A DNA stretch of 64,000 nt. Origin: Streptomyces sp. NBC_01571. Lineage in GTDB: Bacteria; Actinomycetota; Actinomycetes; Streptomycetales; Streptomycetaceae. Position numbers and translations under genes: made by a program. Positions within the stretch are counted from its first letter, which is position 1; each line of letters opens with the position of its first letter. The notes beneath the pieces were generated by a model. It had not been told where the DNA came from and made no database searches. It saw only the letters and a program-made list of their open reading frames with translations. The DNA lies in the NCBI RefSeq assembly GCF_026339875.1, contig NZ_JAPEPZ010000001.1, forward strand, positions 6,758,001-6,822,000, written 5' to 3'. Below, piece after piece: positions 1-9,714 of the stretch.

Positions 1-550
1 GGTCGACGATCATCGAACCGCTCACCGAGTCGGCACGCACGGAGGAGCCCGAGGCCTCGACCACGGTCAGGTCGCCGGAGACGGAGTTGAAGCGGAGGTC
101 GCCCGTGACGGCCTGGGCCTCCAGGCTGCCGGAGACGGTGTCCACCCGGACGGGGCCGGAGAGGCGTACGAGTGTCGTGTCGCCGGTGACGCCCTTGACC
201 TCCACCCGGCCCTCCACGCCGGAGACCACGGCGGCGGCGCCGACCACGCCCACCTCGACATGCGTGCCCGCCGGGACGGCGAGCGAGACCACCGCGCTGC
301 GGCGCCAGCCCTTGCTGTCGAGCCACTTGAGGAAGCCCTTCCAGGGCAGGTCCTCGTACGCCACGGTGAGCGTGCCGTCCCGCTGGGTCACCTGAAGCGG
401 GGGCCCCTCCAGCTGGGAGACCTGGAGCCTCGCGGAACCCTCGTCGGTGCCCACGACGTTCACTGTTCCGTTGACGACGCGCACGTGCAGCGCCGTCACG
501 GGGTCGTCGAAGGTGAGCTTCCCCGGCTCTGCGACGGACCACTCGGACAT
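1..550 (-). CDS. DUF4097-type beta-repeat protein (3' end outside window)
   Basis: The ATG at 550 begins MSEWSVAEPGKL and the frame stays open to the left edge, so the C-terminus is missing. The visible ~183 residues are rich in Val, Gly and Ser, with repeated short strands of the kind V-x-G-x-V-x-V-x-x-V-x-G. This is the beta-helix pattern of DUF4097 (putative adhesin) proteins. There is no signal peptide or membrane segment in the visible part. In Streptomyces such genes often sit beside a PadR or TetR regulator; the neighbour is outside the window. A perfect 10-bp palindrome lies 80 bp upstream. The family assignment is good; the function is unknown. Confidence 0.75.
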   Translation of the reverse strand, partial: MSEWSVAEPGKLTFDDPVTALHVRVVNGTVNVVGTDEGSARLQVSQLEGPPLQVTQRDGTLTVAYEDLPWKGFLKWLDSKGWRRSAVVSLAVPAGTHVEVGVVGAAAVVSGVEGRVEVKGVTGDTTLVRLSGPVRVDTVSGSLEAQAVTGDLRFNSVSGDLTVVEASGSSVRADSVSGSMIVD

Positions 551-629
551 GGTGCAGACCTCCAGACGACCGGTCCCGGACGGGCTCGGACACGGAATCG
601 ACGCGCCATATCGCGTCTTCCGTCATTCA

Positions 630-639
630 CGATATATCG
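630..639. promoter_or_regulatory. Palindrome upstream of the DUF4097 gene, possible operator
   Basis: CGATATATCG is a perfect palindrome in an AT-rich pocket (about 608-650) in otherwise very GC-rich DNA. A related half-site (ATATCGCG) lies 20 bp nearer the gene at 609-616. The position, 80-90 bp upstream of the DUF4097 start, fits a repressor operator or promoter. ATAT-containing palindromes are typical of PadR-family sites, but no regulator gene is visible, so the role is inferred. Confidence 0.35.
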
Positions 640-1172
640 CGGATACGGAAAGTCAAGACACCTGTTTCGGTGAGATGCGGGATGCGGGGGACGCGGGATG
701 CGGGGAGACGCGGAGACACGGTGGGACAGGGGGAGTGGCGAGGGGAGCGCGGGGCATGGTGAAGCGCCGCGGGGCGCGACCGCGGGAATGCGACAGCGGG
801 TATGCGGGCGCGGAGGTGCGGGGACGCGGAGATGCGGGGTCACCCGGTGGACGCCGAGCGGAGCGGCAGGTCCCGAGGGCGGGCCCTGGCCGTACGCCGC
901 CGAATCCGTCACAGGGTGTCGGCCGGATGGGCCACGGCCGGATGGGCCACGGCCGGGTGGGCATCGGCCGGGTGGGCCTCGGCCGGATGCCCCACGGTCC
1001 TCGCCGTGGGCTTCGCCTACTGAGGGCTGGGGGCACGCGCCGCCGCGGGACCGCGGCCGGACTCTCGTGACGGGGTCGCCGACGACGCGCTCGGGATCAC
1101 GTACGACCCGCGGCGCGCCCTCGACCGAAGGGCGGGAAGGAGGCCGTCACGCACGGCCGGACGCGACGGGAT
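640..1172. other. Gene-poor spacer containing a tandem repeat
   Basis: No convincing gene is seen between the DUF4097 gene and the small acidic-protein gene. The open frames are G/R/P-rich GC artefacts without ribosome binding sites. Short purine-rich direct repeats (gatgcgggg, gagacgcgg types) occur at about 670-840 and a regular minisatellite at 921-995. Confidence 0.6.
921..995. repeat. Five tandem 15-bp units
   Basis: Five head-to-tail 15-bp units of the form GGCCGG(A/G)TGGGCCAC occupy 921-935, 936-950, 951-965, 966-980 and 981-995. The first two are identical and the others differ at 2-3 positions. They lie in a non-coding spacer. Confidence 0.85.
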
Positions 1173-1358
1173 CTACTCGTCGTCCTCGTCCTCGTCGTCC
1201 AGCCGTGCCAGCCACGTCGCCAGCCGCTCCACCGGTACCTCGAAGTCCGGGTTGAGGTCGACGAACGTGCGCAGCTGCTCGGCGAGCCACTCGAAGGTGA
1301 CCTCCTCCTCGCCGCGCCGCTTCTCCAGCTCCTCGATGCCACGGTCGGTGAAGTACAT
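1173..1358 (-). CDS. Small acidic DUF6104-like protein
   Basis: The gene encodes 61 residues starting MYFTDRGIEELEKRRGEEEV and ending in a run of Asp/Glu (DDEDEDDE). The start is ATG. Small proteins of this type (annotated DUF6104) are commonly found directly downstream of kgd in Streptomyces, and that is the arrangement here. A strong hairpin separates it from the kgd stop, so it may be transcribed on its own. No catalytic motif is visible and the function is unknown. Confidence 0.75.
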   Translation of the reverse strand: MYFTDRGIEELEKRRGEEEVTFEWLAEQLRTFVDLNPDFEVPVERLATWLARLDDEDEDDE

Positions 1359-1402
1359 GGGCGGTGCTCCGGTCGGTGAAAGGGAAAGGGAAGGGAGATG
1401 CC

Positions 1403-1436
1403 GCGGGCCCGGCCCCCGAGAGGGAGCCGGGCCCGC
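1403..1436 (-). terminator. Hairpin terminator downstream of kgd
   Basis: There is a perfect 11-bp inverted repeat (GCGGGCCCGGC / GCCGGGCCCGC) with a 12-nt loop, 30 bp after the kgd stop codon. It has no T-tract, which is usual for Streptomyces terminators. Confidence 0.7.
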
Positions 1437-1465
1437 GACGACGTACGGGACGCCGGGTCCGAGAC

Positions 1466-4400
1466 CTAGGCCTCGAACACCTCACGCACCAGCTGCTCCT
1501 GCTCGGCCTGGTGCCGCTTCGCCGAGCCCACGGCCGGGGAAGACCCGGCCGGGCGGGAGATGCGGCGCAGCCGCTCGGCGCCCGGGATGTCGGCGCCGAC
1601 GGCCAGGTCGAGGTGGTCGATCAGGTTGAGGGCGATGAAGGGCCACGCGCCCTGGTTCGCCGGCTCCTCCTGGGCCCACAGGTACTTCTCGGCGTTCGGG
1701 TACTTGGCGATCTCCGCCTGGAGCTCCGCACCCGCGAGGGGGTACAGGCGCTCGATGCGGATGATCGCCGTGTCCGTGACGCCGCGCTTCTGCCGCTCGG
1801 CCTCGAGGTCGTAGTACAGCTTGCCGGCGCAGAACACGACCCTGCGGACCGCCGCGGCCTCGACCGAGTCGTCGCCGATGACCGGACGGAAGGCGCCCGT
1901 GGTGAACTCCTCCGCCTTCGAGGCGGCGGCCTTGAGGCGCAGCATCGACTTCGGGGTGAAGACCACCAGCGGCTTGTGGTGCGGGTTGTGCACCTGCCAC
2001 CGCAGGAGGTGGAAGTAGTTCGACGGGAGCGTCGGCTGGGCGACCGTCATGTTGTTCTGGGCACACAGCTGGAGGAAGCGCTCGATGCGGGCCGAGGAGT
2101 GGTCCGGGCCCTGGCCCTCGTAGCCGTGCGGCAGGAGCAGGGTGACGCCGGACGTCTGGCCCCACTTCTGCTCGGCGGCCGAGATGTACTCGTCCACGAC
2201 CGTCTGCGCGCCGTTGACGAAGTCGCCGAACTGCGCCTCCCACATCACGAGGGCGTCCGGGCGGGCCAGCGAGTAGCCGTACTCGAAGCCCATGACCGCG
2301 TACTCGGAGAGCAGCGAGTCGTAGACGTTGTAGCGGGCCTGGTCGTCGGAGAGGTACTGGAGCGGGGTGAAGTCCTCGCCCGTGACCCGGTCGATCAGGA
2401 CCGCGTGGCGCTGGCCGAAGGTGCCGCGGCGGGAGTCCTGGCCCGACAGCCGGACCGGGGTGCCCTCCAGGAGGAGGGAGCCGATGGCGAGGGTCTCGCC
2501 CATGCCCCAGTCGATCGTGCCGTCCTCGATCATCGCCGCCCGGCGCTGCAGCTGCGGCAGCAGACGCGGGTGGACGGTGACGTTGTCGGGGATGTTGACC
2601 TGGGACTCGGCGATCCGCTTGACGACCTCCTGGGAGACCGCGGTCTGCACGGCGACCGGGAACTGCGCCTGCGGGTCCGAGATCTGCACCTCCGCTCCCT
2701 GCGAGACGGCCTCGCGGACCTCGGTGAAGACCTTCTCCAGCTGGCCCTGGAAGTCCTGCAGCGCCTGCTCGGCCTCTTCGAGGGTGATGTCGCCGCGGCC
2801 GATCAGGGACTCGGTGTAGAGCTTGCGCACCGAGCGCTTCTTGTCGATCAGGTCGTACATCAGCGGCTGCGTGAACGCCGGGTTGTCGGACTCGTTGTGC
2901 CCGCGGCGGCGGTAGCAGATGAGGTCGATGACGACGTCCTTGTTGAACGCCTGGCGGAACTCGAAGGCCAGGCGAGCGACGCGGACGACGGCCTCGGGGT
3001 CGTCGCCGTTCACGTGGAAGATCGGCGCCTCGATCATGCGGGCCACGTCGGTGGCGTACATGGAGGAGCGCGACGACTCCGGGGCGGCCGTGAAGCCGAC
3101 CTGGTTGTTGATGACGATGTGCACCGTGCCGCCGGTGCGGTAGCCGCGCAGCTGCGACATGTTGAGCGTCTCGGCGACGACACCCTGGCCCGCGAAGGCC
3201 GCGTCACCGTGCAGGGCGACCGGCAGGACCGTGAAGTCCGTGCCGCCCTTGTTGATGATGTCCTGCTTGGCGCGGGCGATGCCCTCGATGACCGGGTCGA
3301 CCGTCTCCAGGTGGGAGGGGTTCGCGGCCAGCGAGACCTTGATCTGCTCGCCGTCCAGGCCGGTGAAGGTGCCCTGGGCGCCCAGGTGGTACTTCACGTC
3401 GCCGGAGCCGTGCATCGACTTCGGGTCGAGGTTGCCCTCGAACTCGCGGAAGATCTGCGCGTACGACTTGCCGACGATGTTGGCGAGGACGTTCAGCCGG
3501 CCGCGGTGGGCCATGCCGATGACGACCTCGTCCAGGCGGGACTCCGCGGCGCTGTCGATGACGGCGTCGAGGAGCGGGATGACGGACTCGCCGCCCTCCA
3601 GGGAGAAGCGCTTCTGGCCGACGTACTTCGTCTGCAGGAAGGTCTCGAAGGCCTCGGCCGCGTTCAGCCGGCGCAGGATGCGCAGCTGCTCCTCGCGCTC
3701 CGGCTTGGAGTGCGGGCGCTCGACACGGTCCTGGATCCACTTGCGCTGCTTCGGGTCCTGGATGTGCATGAACTCGATGCCGGTGGTGCGGCAGTACGAG
3801 TCGCGCAGCACGCCGAGGATGTCGCGCAGCTTCATCATCGACTTGCCGGAGAAGCCGCCGACCGCGAACTCGCGCTCCAGGTCCCACAGGGTGAGGCCGT
3901 GCTCGGTGATGTCGAGGTCGGGGTGCTTGCGCTGGCGGTACTCCAGCGGGTCGGTGTCGGCCATGACGTGGCCGCGGACCCGGTAGGAGTGGATCAGCTC
4001 GAAGACGCGGGCGGCCTTGGTGACGTCGTCGTCGTGGCTGGCGTCGATGTCCTTGAGCCAGCGGACCGGCTCGTAGGGGATGCGCAGCGCCTCGAAGATC
4101 TCGTCGAAGAAGCCGTTCTCGCCGAGGAGGAGGTTGGCGACGATGCGGAGGAACTCGCCGGAGGCGGCGCCCTGGATCACCCGGTGGTCGTAGGTCGACG
4201 TGAGCGTCATGACCTTCGAGATGCCGAGCTTGTTCAGGGTGTCCTGGGAGGTGCCCTGGAACTCCGCCGGGTAGTCCATGGAGCCGACGCCCATGATGAC
4301 CGACTGGCCGGGCATCAGGCGGGGGACCGAGTGGACGGTGCCGAGGCCGCCGGGGTTGGTCAGGGAGACCGTGACGCCGGTGAAGTCGTCCATCGTCAGC

Positions 4401-5269
4401 TTGCCGTCGCGGGCGCGGCGGACGATGTCCTCGTAGGCCTGCCAGAACTCGAAGAAGTTCAGCGTCTCGGCCTTCTTGATGCCGGCGACGACGAGCTGGC
4501 GGTCACCGTTCGGCTTCACCAGGTCGATGGCGAGACCGAAGTTGACGTGCTCCGGCTTGACCAGGGTCGGCTTGCCGTCCTTCTCCGCGAAGGAGTGGTT
4601 CATGGACGGCATGGCCTTGATGGCCTGCACCATCGCGTAGCCGATGAGGTGGGTGAAGGAGATCTTCCCGCCCCGGGCGCGCTTCAGGTGGTTGTTGATG
4701 ACGATGCGGTTGTCGAAGAGCAGCTTCACCGGGACCGCGCGCACGGACGTGGCCGTGGGCACCTCGATCGAGGCGTTCATGTTCTTCGCGACCGCGGCGG
4801 CGGGGCCGCGCAGCGTCACGAACTCGGGACCGGCAGGGGCCTCGGTCGCGGGCGCGGCCGGCGGCTTCGCGGCGGCCGGAGCGGCCTTCGCGGGAGCCGG
4901 GGCCGCGGCGGCGGGCTTCGGCGCGGCGGCCGGAGCGGGCGCCGGGGCCGCAGGAGCCGCCGGAGCGGCCTGGGCCGGTGCCTGGGGCGCCGCAGGGGCT
5001 GCCGGCGCGGCAGGCGCGGACACAGCCGTCGTGGTGGTCCCTGCGGCCCCCGCGGCCGCAGTACCCGCCGGAGCCGAGGCGGCCGGAGCCCCTGGCTTGT
5101 AGTCGGCGAAGAAGTCCCACCAGGCTCGGTCTACAGAATTCGGGTCCTGGAGGTACTGCTGATAGATCTCGTCGACGAGCCACTCATTGGGACCGAACGC
5201 AGCCGCGGGGTTCTTCCCGGCTTGGTCTTCGGTCGAGATGCTCGAGTTACTGGGGGACTGTGGCGACAC
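1466..5269 (-). CDS. kgd: Multifunctional 2-oxoglutarate decarboxylase/dehydrogenase E1-E2 (Kgd/SucA)
   Basis: This is a TCA-cycle enzyme of about 1267 aa with the fused actinobacterial architecture. Residues ~20-50 form the E1-type N-terminal helix ([17 protein letters not shown]...). An Ala/Pro-rich linker (~55-120) follows, then a dihydrolipoyl succinyltransferase-like E2 catalytic domain (~125-360) with the DHRVIQGA active-site motif. The thiamine-diphosphate E1 domain runs to the end ([23 protein letters not shown]). Such proteins lack a lipoyl domain of their own and work with a lipoylated E2 in a pyruvate/2-oxoglutarate supercomplex. The frame is open upstream to an ATG at 5467, but the family start is the GTG at 5269 ([12 protein letters not shown]), which I chose. 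Downstream lies a hairpin terminator, upstream a two-component system on the same strand. Confidence 0.95.
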   Translation of the reverse strand: MSPQSPSNSSISTEDQAGKNPAAAFGPNEWLVDEIYQQYLQDPNSVDRAWWDFFADYKPGAPAASAPAGTAAAGAAGTTTTAVSAPAAPAAPAAPQAPAQAAPAAPAAPAPAPAAAPKPAAAAPAPAKAAPAAAKPPAAPATEAPAGPEFVTLRGPAAAVAKNMNASIEVPTATSVRAVPVKLLFDNRIVINNHLKRARGGKISFTHLIGYAMVQAIKAMPSMNHSFAEKDGKPTLVKPEHVNFGLAIDLVKPNGDRQLVVAGIKKAETLNFFEFWQAYEDIVRRARDGKLTMDDFTGVTVSLTNPGGLGTVHSVPRLMPGQSVIMGVGSMDYPAEFQGTSQDTLNKLGISKVMTLTSTYDHRVIQGAASGEFLRIVANLLLGENGFFDEIFEALRIPYEPVRWLKDIDASHDDDVTKAARVFELIHSYRVRGHVMADTDPLEYRQRKHPDLDITEHGLTLWDLEREFAVGGFSGKSMMKLRDILGVLRDSYCRTTGIEFMHIQDPKQRKWIQDRVERPHSKPEREEQLRILRRLNAAEAFETFLQTKYVGQKRFSLEGGESVIPLLDAVIDSAAESRLDEVVIGMAHRGRLNVLANIVGKSYAQIFREFEGNLDPKSMHGSGDVKYHLGAQGTFTGLDGEQIKVSLAANPSHLETVDPVIEGIARAKQDIINKGGTDFTVLPVALHGDAAFAGQGVVAETLNMSQLRGYRTGGTVHIVINNQVGFTAAPESSRSSMYATDVARMIEAPIFHVNGDDPEAVVRVARLAFEFRQAFNKDVVIDLICYRRRGHNESDNPAFTQPLMYDLIDKKRSVRKLYTESLIGRGDITLEEAEQALQDFQGQLEKVFTEVREAVSQGAEVQISDPQAQFPVAVQTAVSQEVVKRIAESQVNIPDNVTVHPRLLPQLQRRAAMIEDGTIDWGMGETLAIGSLLLEGTPVRLSGQDSRRGTFGQRHAVLIDRVTGEDFTPLQYLSDDQARYNVYDSLLSEYAVMGFEYGYSLARPDALVMWEAQFGDFVNGAQTVVDEYISAAEQKWGQTSGVTLLLPHGYEGQGPDHSSARIERFLQLCAQNNMTVAQPTLPSNYFHLLRWQVHNPHHKPLVVFTPKSMLRLKAAASKAEEFTTGAFRPVIGDDSVEAAAVRRVVFCAGKLYYDLEAERQKRGVTDTAIIRIERLYPLAGAELQAEIAKYPNAEKYLWAQEEPANQGAWPFIALNLIDHLDLAVGADIPGAERLRRISRPAGSSPAVGSAKRHQAEQEQLVREVFEA

Positions 5270-5551
5270 GGCGGCAACCGCCCTCTTCCGCTTCACAAGG
5301 TGATGGACAGCGGAAATAAAGGCTACGCCTCCCTGGACGGGAAGGTCAGGCCGGGCCCGTCCAACGTCGCGCAAGTCACATCGGAAAGCGTGTTTCGGTG
5401 AGGGAAATGGCGGGAAACAAGCGAGGTTCCGGACCGGAATGGGTACGTCGATCCGGGGTCGCGGCACGACTCACGCAGCCCTCTGCCTGATCACACGTGT
5501 CCACGAGCGCCGGACACGGATGGATCTTGTGGCTCCGGTTCGAACTTTACG

Positions 5552-6652
5552 TCAACTTGGCAGAGAGGGGAGGCCCGGAAGGGTGACCTGGATCCGGCAG
5601 CCCCGCTGGGATTCGGCCACGCCGATCCGGCCGCCGTGCAGATCGACCGCCCAGCGGGCGATGGCGAGCCCCAGGCCCGTACCGCCGTCGCTGCCGGGCC
5701 CGTGCGGCGACGGCACCCCGCCGCGGTTGAACCGCTCGAAGACGCGGTGCCACTCCGACTGCGGAATACCGGGGCCCTCGTCCAGGACCTCCAGGGCCAG
5801 CGACTCGGGGAGGTCGCCCCGGCGGGCCTTGACGGTGACCCGGCCGTGCGGCGGGCTGTGCTTGACCGCGTTGTCGATGAGATTGGCGACGACCTGGTGG
5901 ATCCGCTCCGGGTCGGCGTGCGCGGTCAGTTCCGGCGGGGAGACGTCGAGGTGCAGGTGGACGTCGGTACGGGTGTGGCTGCCGGAGCCCGAGGCGAGTC
6001 CCCCGCGCGCGGAGGCGACCATGTTGGCCTCCTTCAGTACGCCCGACAGGTACGGCCACACCTCGAAACGCCGCTTCCGCAGCGGTACGACGCCGTTGTC
6101 CAGCCGGGAGAGGTCCAGCAGCGTCTCGACCAGCCGGCCCAGCCGCTCCGTCTGCTTCAGGGCCGTACGCATCGTCTCGGGGTCGGCGGCGGAGACGCCG
6201 TCCACGACGTTCTCCAGGACCGCGCGCAGGGCCGCGATGGGGGTGCGCAGCTCGTGCGAGACATTCGCCACGAGTTCCTTGCGCTGGCGGTCCTGGGCCT
6301 CCAGCTCGTCGGCCATGAGGTTGATCGTCTGGGCCAGGTCGCCCAGCTCGTCGCGGCGGCTGTCGCTGACCCGGCGCGTGTAGTCGCCGTGCGAGATGGA
6401 CCGGGCGACCGTGTTCATCTCGTCCAGCGGCGCGGTGAGCGAATGCGCCACGAACTGCGTTATCAGGAGGGTGGCGATCATCGAGAAGACCGTGATGAAG
6501 CGCAGTTCCGTCTCGGTGCGCACCGCGATCATCAGCAGACCGGTGGTGATGAAGACCGAGACCACGACCAGCGTGCCCAGCTTCGTCTTGATCGAGAAGG
6601 GGCGCACGGAGCCCCAGGGCCCGGCGTTCCCGCGCTCTCCCGGTCCGCTCAT
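5552..6652 (-). CDS. Sensor histidine kinase with HAMP domain
   Basis: The protein is about 366 aa. Two N-terminal membrane segments with almost no extracytoplasmic loop (~20-70) come first, then HAMP (~70-125), the dimerisation/phosphoacceptor domain with NVSHELRTPI, and a HATPase_c domain with N box (NLIDNAVKHS), DEGPGIP and GTGLGLAIA. The start at 6652 (MSGPGERGNAG) has GAGGGGG about 8 nt upstream. An in-frame ATG at 6727 would overlap the regulator gene and is less likely. It lies 40 bp after the response regulator on the same strand, so the two form an operon. With so little outside loop, the signal is probably sensed in the membrane or cytoplasm. The signal is unknown. Confidence 0.9.
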   Translation of the reverse strand: MSGPGERGNAGPWGSVRPFSIKTKLGTLVVVSVFITTGLLMIAVRTETELRFITVFSMIATLLITQFVAHSLTAPLDEMNTVARSISHGDYTRRVSDSRRDELGDLAQTINLMADELEAQDRQRKELVANVSHELRTPIAALRAVLENVVDGVSAADPETMRTALKQTERLGRLVETLLDLSRLDNGVVPLRKRRFEVWPYLSGVLKEANMVASARGGLASGSGSHTRTDVHLHLDVSPPELTAHADPERIHQVVANLIDNAVKHSPPHGRVTVKARRGDLPESLALEVLDEGPGIPQSEWHRVFERFNRGGVPSPHGPGSDGGTGLGLAIARWAVDLHGGRIGVAESQRGCRIQVTLPGLPSLPS

Positions 6653-6692
6653 GAGATCAGCCCCCTCAGACAGGTCCTCGCGCGGGCCCCGC

Positions 6693-7430
6693 TCAGGGAG
6701 TCGGGGTCTCCAGCGCATAGCCCACACCGTGCACGGTGCGGATCCGCTCGGCGCCGATCTTCCGGCGCAGCGCCTTGATGTGGCTGTCCACGGTCCGGGT
6801 TCCCGAGGCGTCCGCCCAGTCCCAGACCTCGGCCAGCAACTGCTCGCGGGAGAGTACCGCGCGCGGCGTGTTGGCGAGGCAGACCAGCAGGTCGAACTCG
6901 GTGGGGGTGAGGTGCACGTCCTCCGAACGCACCCGCACCCGGCGCTGAGCGTGGTCGATCTCCAGCTCGCCGAGGCGCAGGATGCCGCTGCGCGGCGTCG
7001 AGGCCGCCACCACGGCCCGCTCGACCCGGCGCAGCAGGACGTGCACGCGCGCGGCCAGCTCCCGCATCGAGAACGGCTTCGTCATGTAGTCGTCGGCGCC
7101 CACGCCGAGACCGACCAGCATGTCGGTCTCGTCGTCGCGCGCGGTGAGCATCAGCACCGGTACCGGACGCTGGGCCTGGACCCGTCGGCACACCTCCAGG
7201 CCGTCGAAGCCGGGCAGCATGATGTCGAGGATCAGCAGGTCCGGCTGCCAGGCCTCCGCGGTGTCGACGGCGGCCGGTCCGTCGCCCGCGGTTTGCACGA
7301 GGAACCCTTCGGCTCGCAGACGGGCCGCGATGGCGTCGACGATCGTCGGGTCGTCCTCGACCACCAGCACCCGGCGCTGAGCGCCCGGCGTCGCCGCCGT
7401 GCCGTTGTGGGATGTGTGGGTCTGCTCCAT
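6693..7430 (-). CDS. OmpR/PhoB-family response regulator
   Basis: The protein is 245 aa. The receiver domain (~20-135) has the acidic pocket VVEDD, the phosphoacceptor Asp69 in LLILDIMLPGFDG, and MLTARD plus a YMTKPFS lysine motif. The C-terminal winged helix (~155-240) ends TVDSHIKALRRKIG...GVGYALE, typical of PhoB/OmpR DNA-binding domains. It is encoded immediately upstream of its partner kinase. Membership of a cognate pair is secure; the target genes are not known. Confidence 0.92.
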   Translation of the reverse strand: MEQTHTSHNGTAATPGAQRRVLVVEDDPTIVDAIAARLRAEGFLVQTAGDGPAAVDTAEAWQPDLLILDIMLPGFDGLEVCRRVQAQRPVPVLMLTARDDETDMLVGLGVGADDYMTKPFSMRELAARVHVLLRRVERAVVAASTPRSGILRLGELEIDHAQRRVRVRSEDVHLTPTEFDLLVCLANTPRAVLSREQLLAEVWDWADASGTRTVDSHIKALRRKIGAERIRTVHGVGYALETPTP

Positions 7431-7543
7431 CGCCCGCCCCTGATGTGTGCTTTCCGGAATCCGTGGGGTGATCCCATGACTGCGCTTGACGCTTGAATGA
7501 TCCGCGCCAGGGGAGCAGCGTAAGGGCAGTCGGCTGCGCTCGG

Positions 7544-8221
7544 CTATCCAGGCCCTGTCGCGAGGTGGACGACGTCCGGAACGCCCCGGGCAACCGGGAT
7601 CTCTTCGGTACGCACCCGTCGGAATCCGGCATTCCGCAAGCTTCCTTCAAATTTGGGAGAGGGCTGGGCCGACCACACGGCGAGCACCCCGCCGGGTCTC
7701 AACACCCGCGCGCAGTCCGCGAGTCCGGACGGTCCGTACAGGCTGTGGTTGTCCTCCGTGACGGTCCAGTCGGGGCCGTTGTCGATGTCCAGGCAGAGCG
7801 CGTCGTACGTGGCGGATGTCTCACGGAGGTGAGCGGACAGATCGGCCTGCACGATCTCGGTGCGCGGGTCGGCCAACGCCCGCGCGGAGAGCCGGGCCAG
7901 CGGACCGTCACGGTGCCAGTCGACGATGGCCCGCTCGCGCTCGACGACGGTGATGCGCCCCCAGCGCCGGTCCGCCGCCGCGTGGGCGAGCGAGAACCCG
8001 ACGCCGAGCCCGCCGATCAGCACGTCCGGCTCCGGGCGCCCGTCGAGGGCGTCGTACGCGGCGTCGACGAGGAGCCGCTCCGAGCGGCCGTCCGAGGTGT
8101 CCATCAGGAAGCACCCGTTGGCGATGATCTGCAGCAGTGCGCCGTGGCGCCGCAACACGACCTCGCCGTACGGGCCTTCCCTGCGGTCGATGACTACGGG
8201 GGTGTCGTACGGAGCCGTCAT
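7544..8221 (-). CDS. Spermidine-synthase-like class I methyltransferase fold protein
   Basis: The protein is about 225 aa starting MTAPYDTPVV. The nucleotide-binding glycine motif LIGGLGVGFSL and the following acidic strand (TVVERERAIVDWH) mark a class I SAM-methyltransferase/spermidine-synthase fold. A later segment, DALCLDIDNGPDW, matches the active-site strand of spermidine-synthase-like proteins. It is shorter than true SpeE and lacks its N-terminal beta-barrel, so polyamine synthesis is not shown. I chose the ATG at 8221 (GGGAG just upstream) over longer in-frame starts. The product is probably cytoplasmic; the substrate is unknown. Confidence 0.75.
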   Translation of the reverse strand: MTAPYDTPVVIDRREGPYGEVVLRRHGALLQIIANGCFLMDTSDGRSERLLVDAAYDALDGRPEPDVLIGGLGVGFSLAHAAADRRWGRITVVERERAIVDWHRDGPLARLSARALADPRTEIVQADLSAHLRETSATYDALCLDIDNGPDWTVTEDNHSLYGPSGLADCARVLRPGGVLAVWSAQPSPKFEGSLRNAGFRRVRTEEIPVARGVPDVVHLATGPG

Positions 8222-8582
8222 GGCTCCCATCCTGGCAGTGCCCGCGGACGTGCGGAGGGGGAGATCCTCGGCCGCGCGGCGTGATCGATCCTCGGGTGCG
8301 CCGCCCACGCTGACGCCCCGGGTGCCCGGGTGCCTGGCTGTCCGGGCGCACGCCACGCGGGGTCCGCCCGGCGACAGCCGGTGCCGCCCGGCTGTCCTTC
8401 ATACATACGGCCATGCATACGGCCATACATGCGGCCCTGCGTATGGCGACGGCCTCGGCCGCTCGTGCGGTCGCCGTTCCCGGCTGTGGGGTTGCTGTGA
8501 ATCGCCCCGCGGGTGGCGTCGGTCATAGACAGTGACGCGCGGGACACCCAAGGCTGGGTGGCGACGGAAGGAGCCCTCCACC
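8222..8582. other. Divergent promoter region
   Basis: This 361-bp spacer lies between divergent genes and must hold both promoters. Besides the short repeat at 8404-8439 I see no gene. No clear -35/-10 pair or operator could be assigned by eye. Confidence 0.5.
8404..8439. repeat. Three tandem 12-bp units
   Basis: Units CATACGGCCATG, CATACGGCCATA and CATGCGGCCCTG follow head to tail, with a partial fourth unit after them. They lie in the spacer upstream of the rhomboid-like gene. Confidence 0.75.
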
Positions 8583-9461
8583 TTGGACCGGAGCACGACC
8601 GCGGCGGCCACGGCCTCCCCGTCCGACGTCACGCCCGAGAACCCGGAAGCGGGCACGTCCGTGCTGGACGGCATGCCGCGACAGCGCGGCGACGCGGTCA
8701 CGGACCCATCCGCGCCCCGCCCGTCCGCCTCCCGCACCCACCCCCGTGCCCATGCCCTAGCCCGGACGCGCGCGCTACGGCCCTGGCGACTGCTCCCCAC
8801 CCCCACCGGCACGCCCTTCACCTTCGGATACGCGGCCGTCCTCGCCGTCGTCTCGGTGACCGCCGACCACGCCGCACCCTCTCTCGTCCACGCGCTGCAG
8901 CAGGGTTCCAGTACGGACGTGGCGCATCTCGTGCGCCATCCGGTGCTCGTGCTGCTGGCCAGCGCGCTGTGGATCGCGGGCGGCATCGCGTCGATGTACG
9001 CGGCCGGGTTCGTGCTCGTACTGACCGCGCTGGAACGGCGCATAGGGGGGCTGCGGGCGGCGGGTGTCTTCCTGCTCGGTCACGTCGTGGCCACGCTGGC
9101 CACCGAGGTGCCCGTCGGTCTCTCGGTACTGGCGGGACACCTTCCCGGCAGTTCCCTGCACCGTCTCGACTACGGCATCAGCTTCGGTGTCGCCGCGAGC
9201 GTCGGTGCCCTCGCCGGGCTGCTGACGCCATGGCTGCGCTGGCCGGTGCTGATCGGCTTCGCGGGGGTGCTGATCGGCGACCTGATCGCGTTCAGGGACC
9301 CGATGACCGACTGGGGACACCTGCTGTCGCTGGCGGTCGGGGTCTCGACCTGGCCGCTGGTACGGCGCAGGCACCGGGCCGGCGCCGGCGGGGGCGGAGG
9401 CCGAGGCGCGGGCGACCCCGCCGTCCGGCCGGTCCAGACCTCCGGCACTGTCGCCGCCTAG
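8583..9461 (+). CDS. Rhomboid-like integral membrane protein
   Basis: The protein is about 292 aa. After a ~70-residue polar N-terminus there are roughly six hydrophobic segments (FGYAAVLAVVSV; HPVLVLLASALWIAGG; RAAGVFLLGHVVATLATE; GISFGVAASVGALAGLL; WPVLIGFAGVLIGDL; LLSLAVGVSTWPLV). The layout and the GISFGVAASVGA segment (GxSxG-like) match the rhomboid-like family found in Streptomyces (Rhomboid_2 type). Ser in GISFG and His in DWGHLLSL could be a Ser-His dyad, but protease activity is not shown. The start is uncertain: TTG at 8583 has GGAAGGAG 8 nt upstream, and an in-frame GTG at 8532 is the alternative. The C-terminus is Gly/Arg-rich. Confidence 0.7.
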   Translation: MDRSTTAAATASPSDVTPENPEAGTSVLDGMPRQRGDAVTDPSAPRPSASRTHPRAHALARTRALRPWRLLPTPTGTPFTFGYAAVLAVVSVTADHAAPSLVHALQQGSSTDVAHLVRHPVLVLLASALWIAGGIASMYAAGFVLVLTALERRIGGLRAAGVFLLGHVVATLATEVPVGLSVLAGHLPGSSLHRLDYGISFGVAASVGALAGLLTPWLRWPVLIGFAGVLIGDLIAFRDPMTDWGHLLSLAVGVSTWPLVRRRHRAGAGGGGGRGAGDPAVRPVQTSGTVAA

Positions 9462-9672
9462 GGTCGCCGTCCCCCCAGGGGGATGCCCCGCGCGGGAACA
9501 GGGCGCCTCATGAGGTGGTTCTTGCGGTAGACCCCGGCCGGGTGCAGTCCCGGCGGACCCGTCGACACCTCGAAGACGACGCTGACCTGCGCGGATGCCC
9601 GTCGTCCCGAGGGGTGGCCGAGTGATCGCTCAGAGCGAACAAGCCCCGGGGAACAATCGGGGACTCACATGC

Positions 9673-9693
9673 ATTGAGTCGGTGTAGCTCAAC
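9673..9693 (+). promoter_or_regulatory. HAIR-type operator for HspR upstream of lon
   Basis: TTGAGT-N7-GCTCAA (arms TTGAG and CTCAA) lies 22 bp before the lon start codon. The established HspR-associated inverted repeat is CTTGAGT-N7-ACTCAAG; spacing and core arms match, with changes at the outer bases and one inner base. HspR is known to repress lon in Streptomyces, so heat-shock control through HspR with DnaK as co-repressor is the likely regulation. Confidence 0.8.
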
Positions 9694-9714
9694 TTGACTG
9701 CCGAAGGGAAGATC

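Noticed and set aside
1364..5401. 1345-codon open frame on the + strand
   Set aside because: It lies antisense to kgd in a high-GC frame and reads as a Leu/Val/Arg/Asp mirror of kgd; no ribosome binding site or domain.
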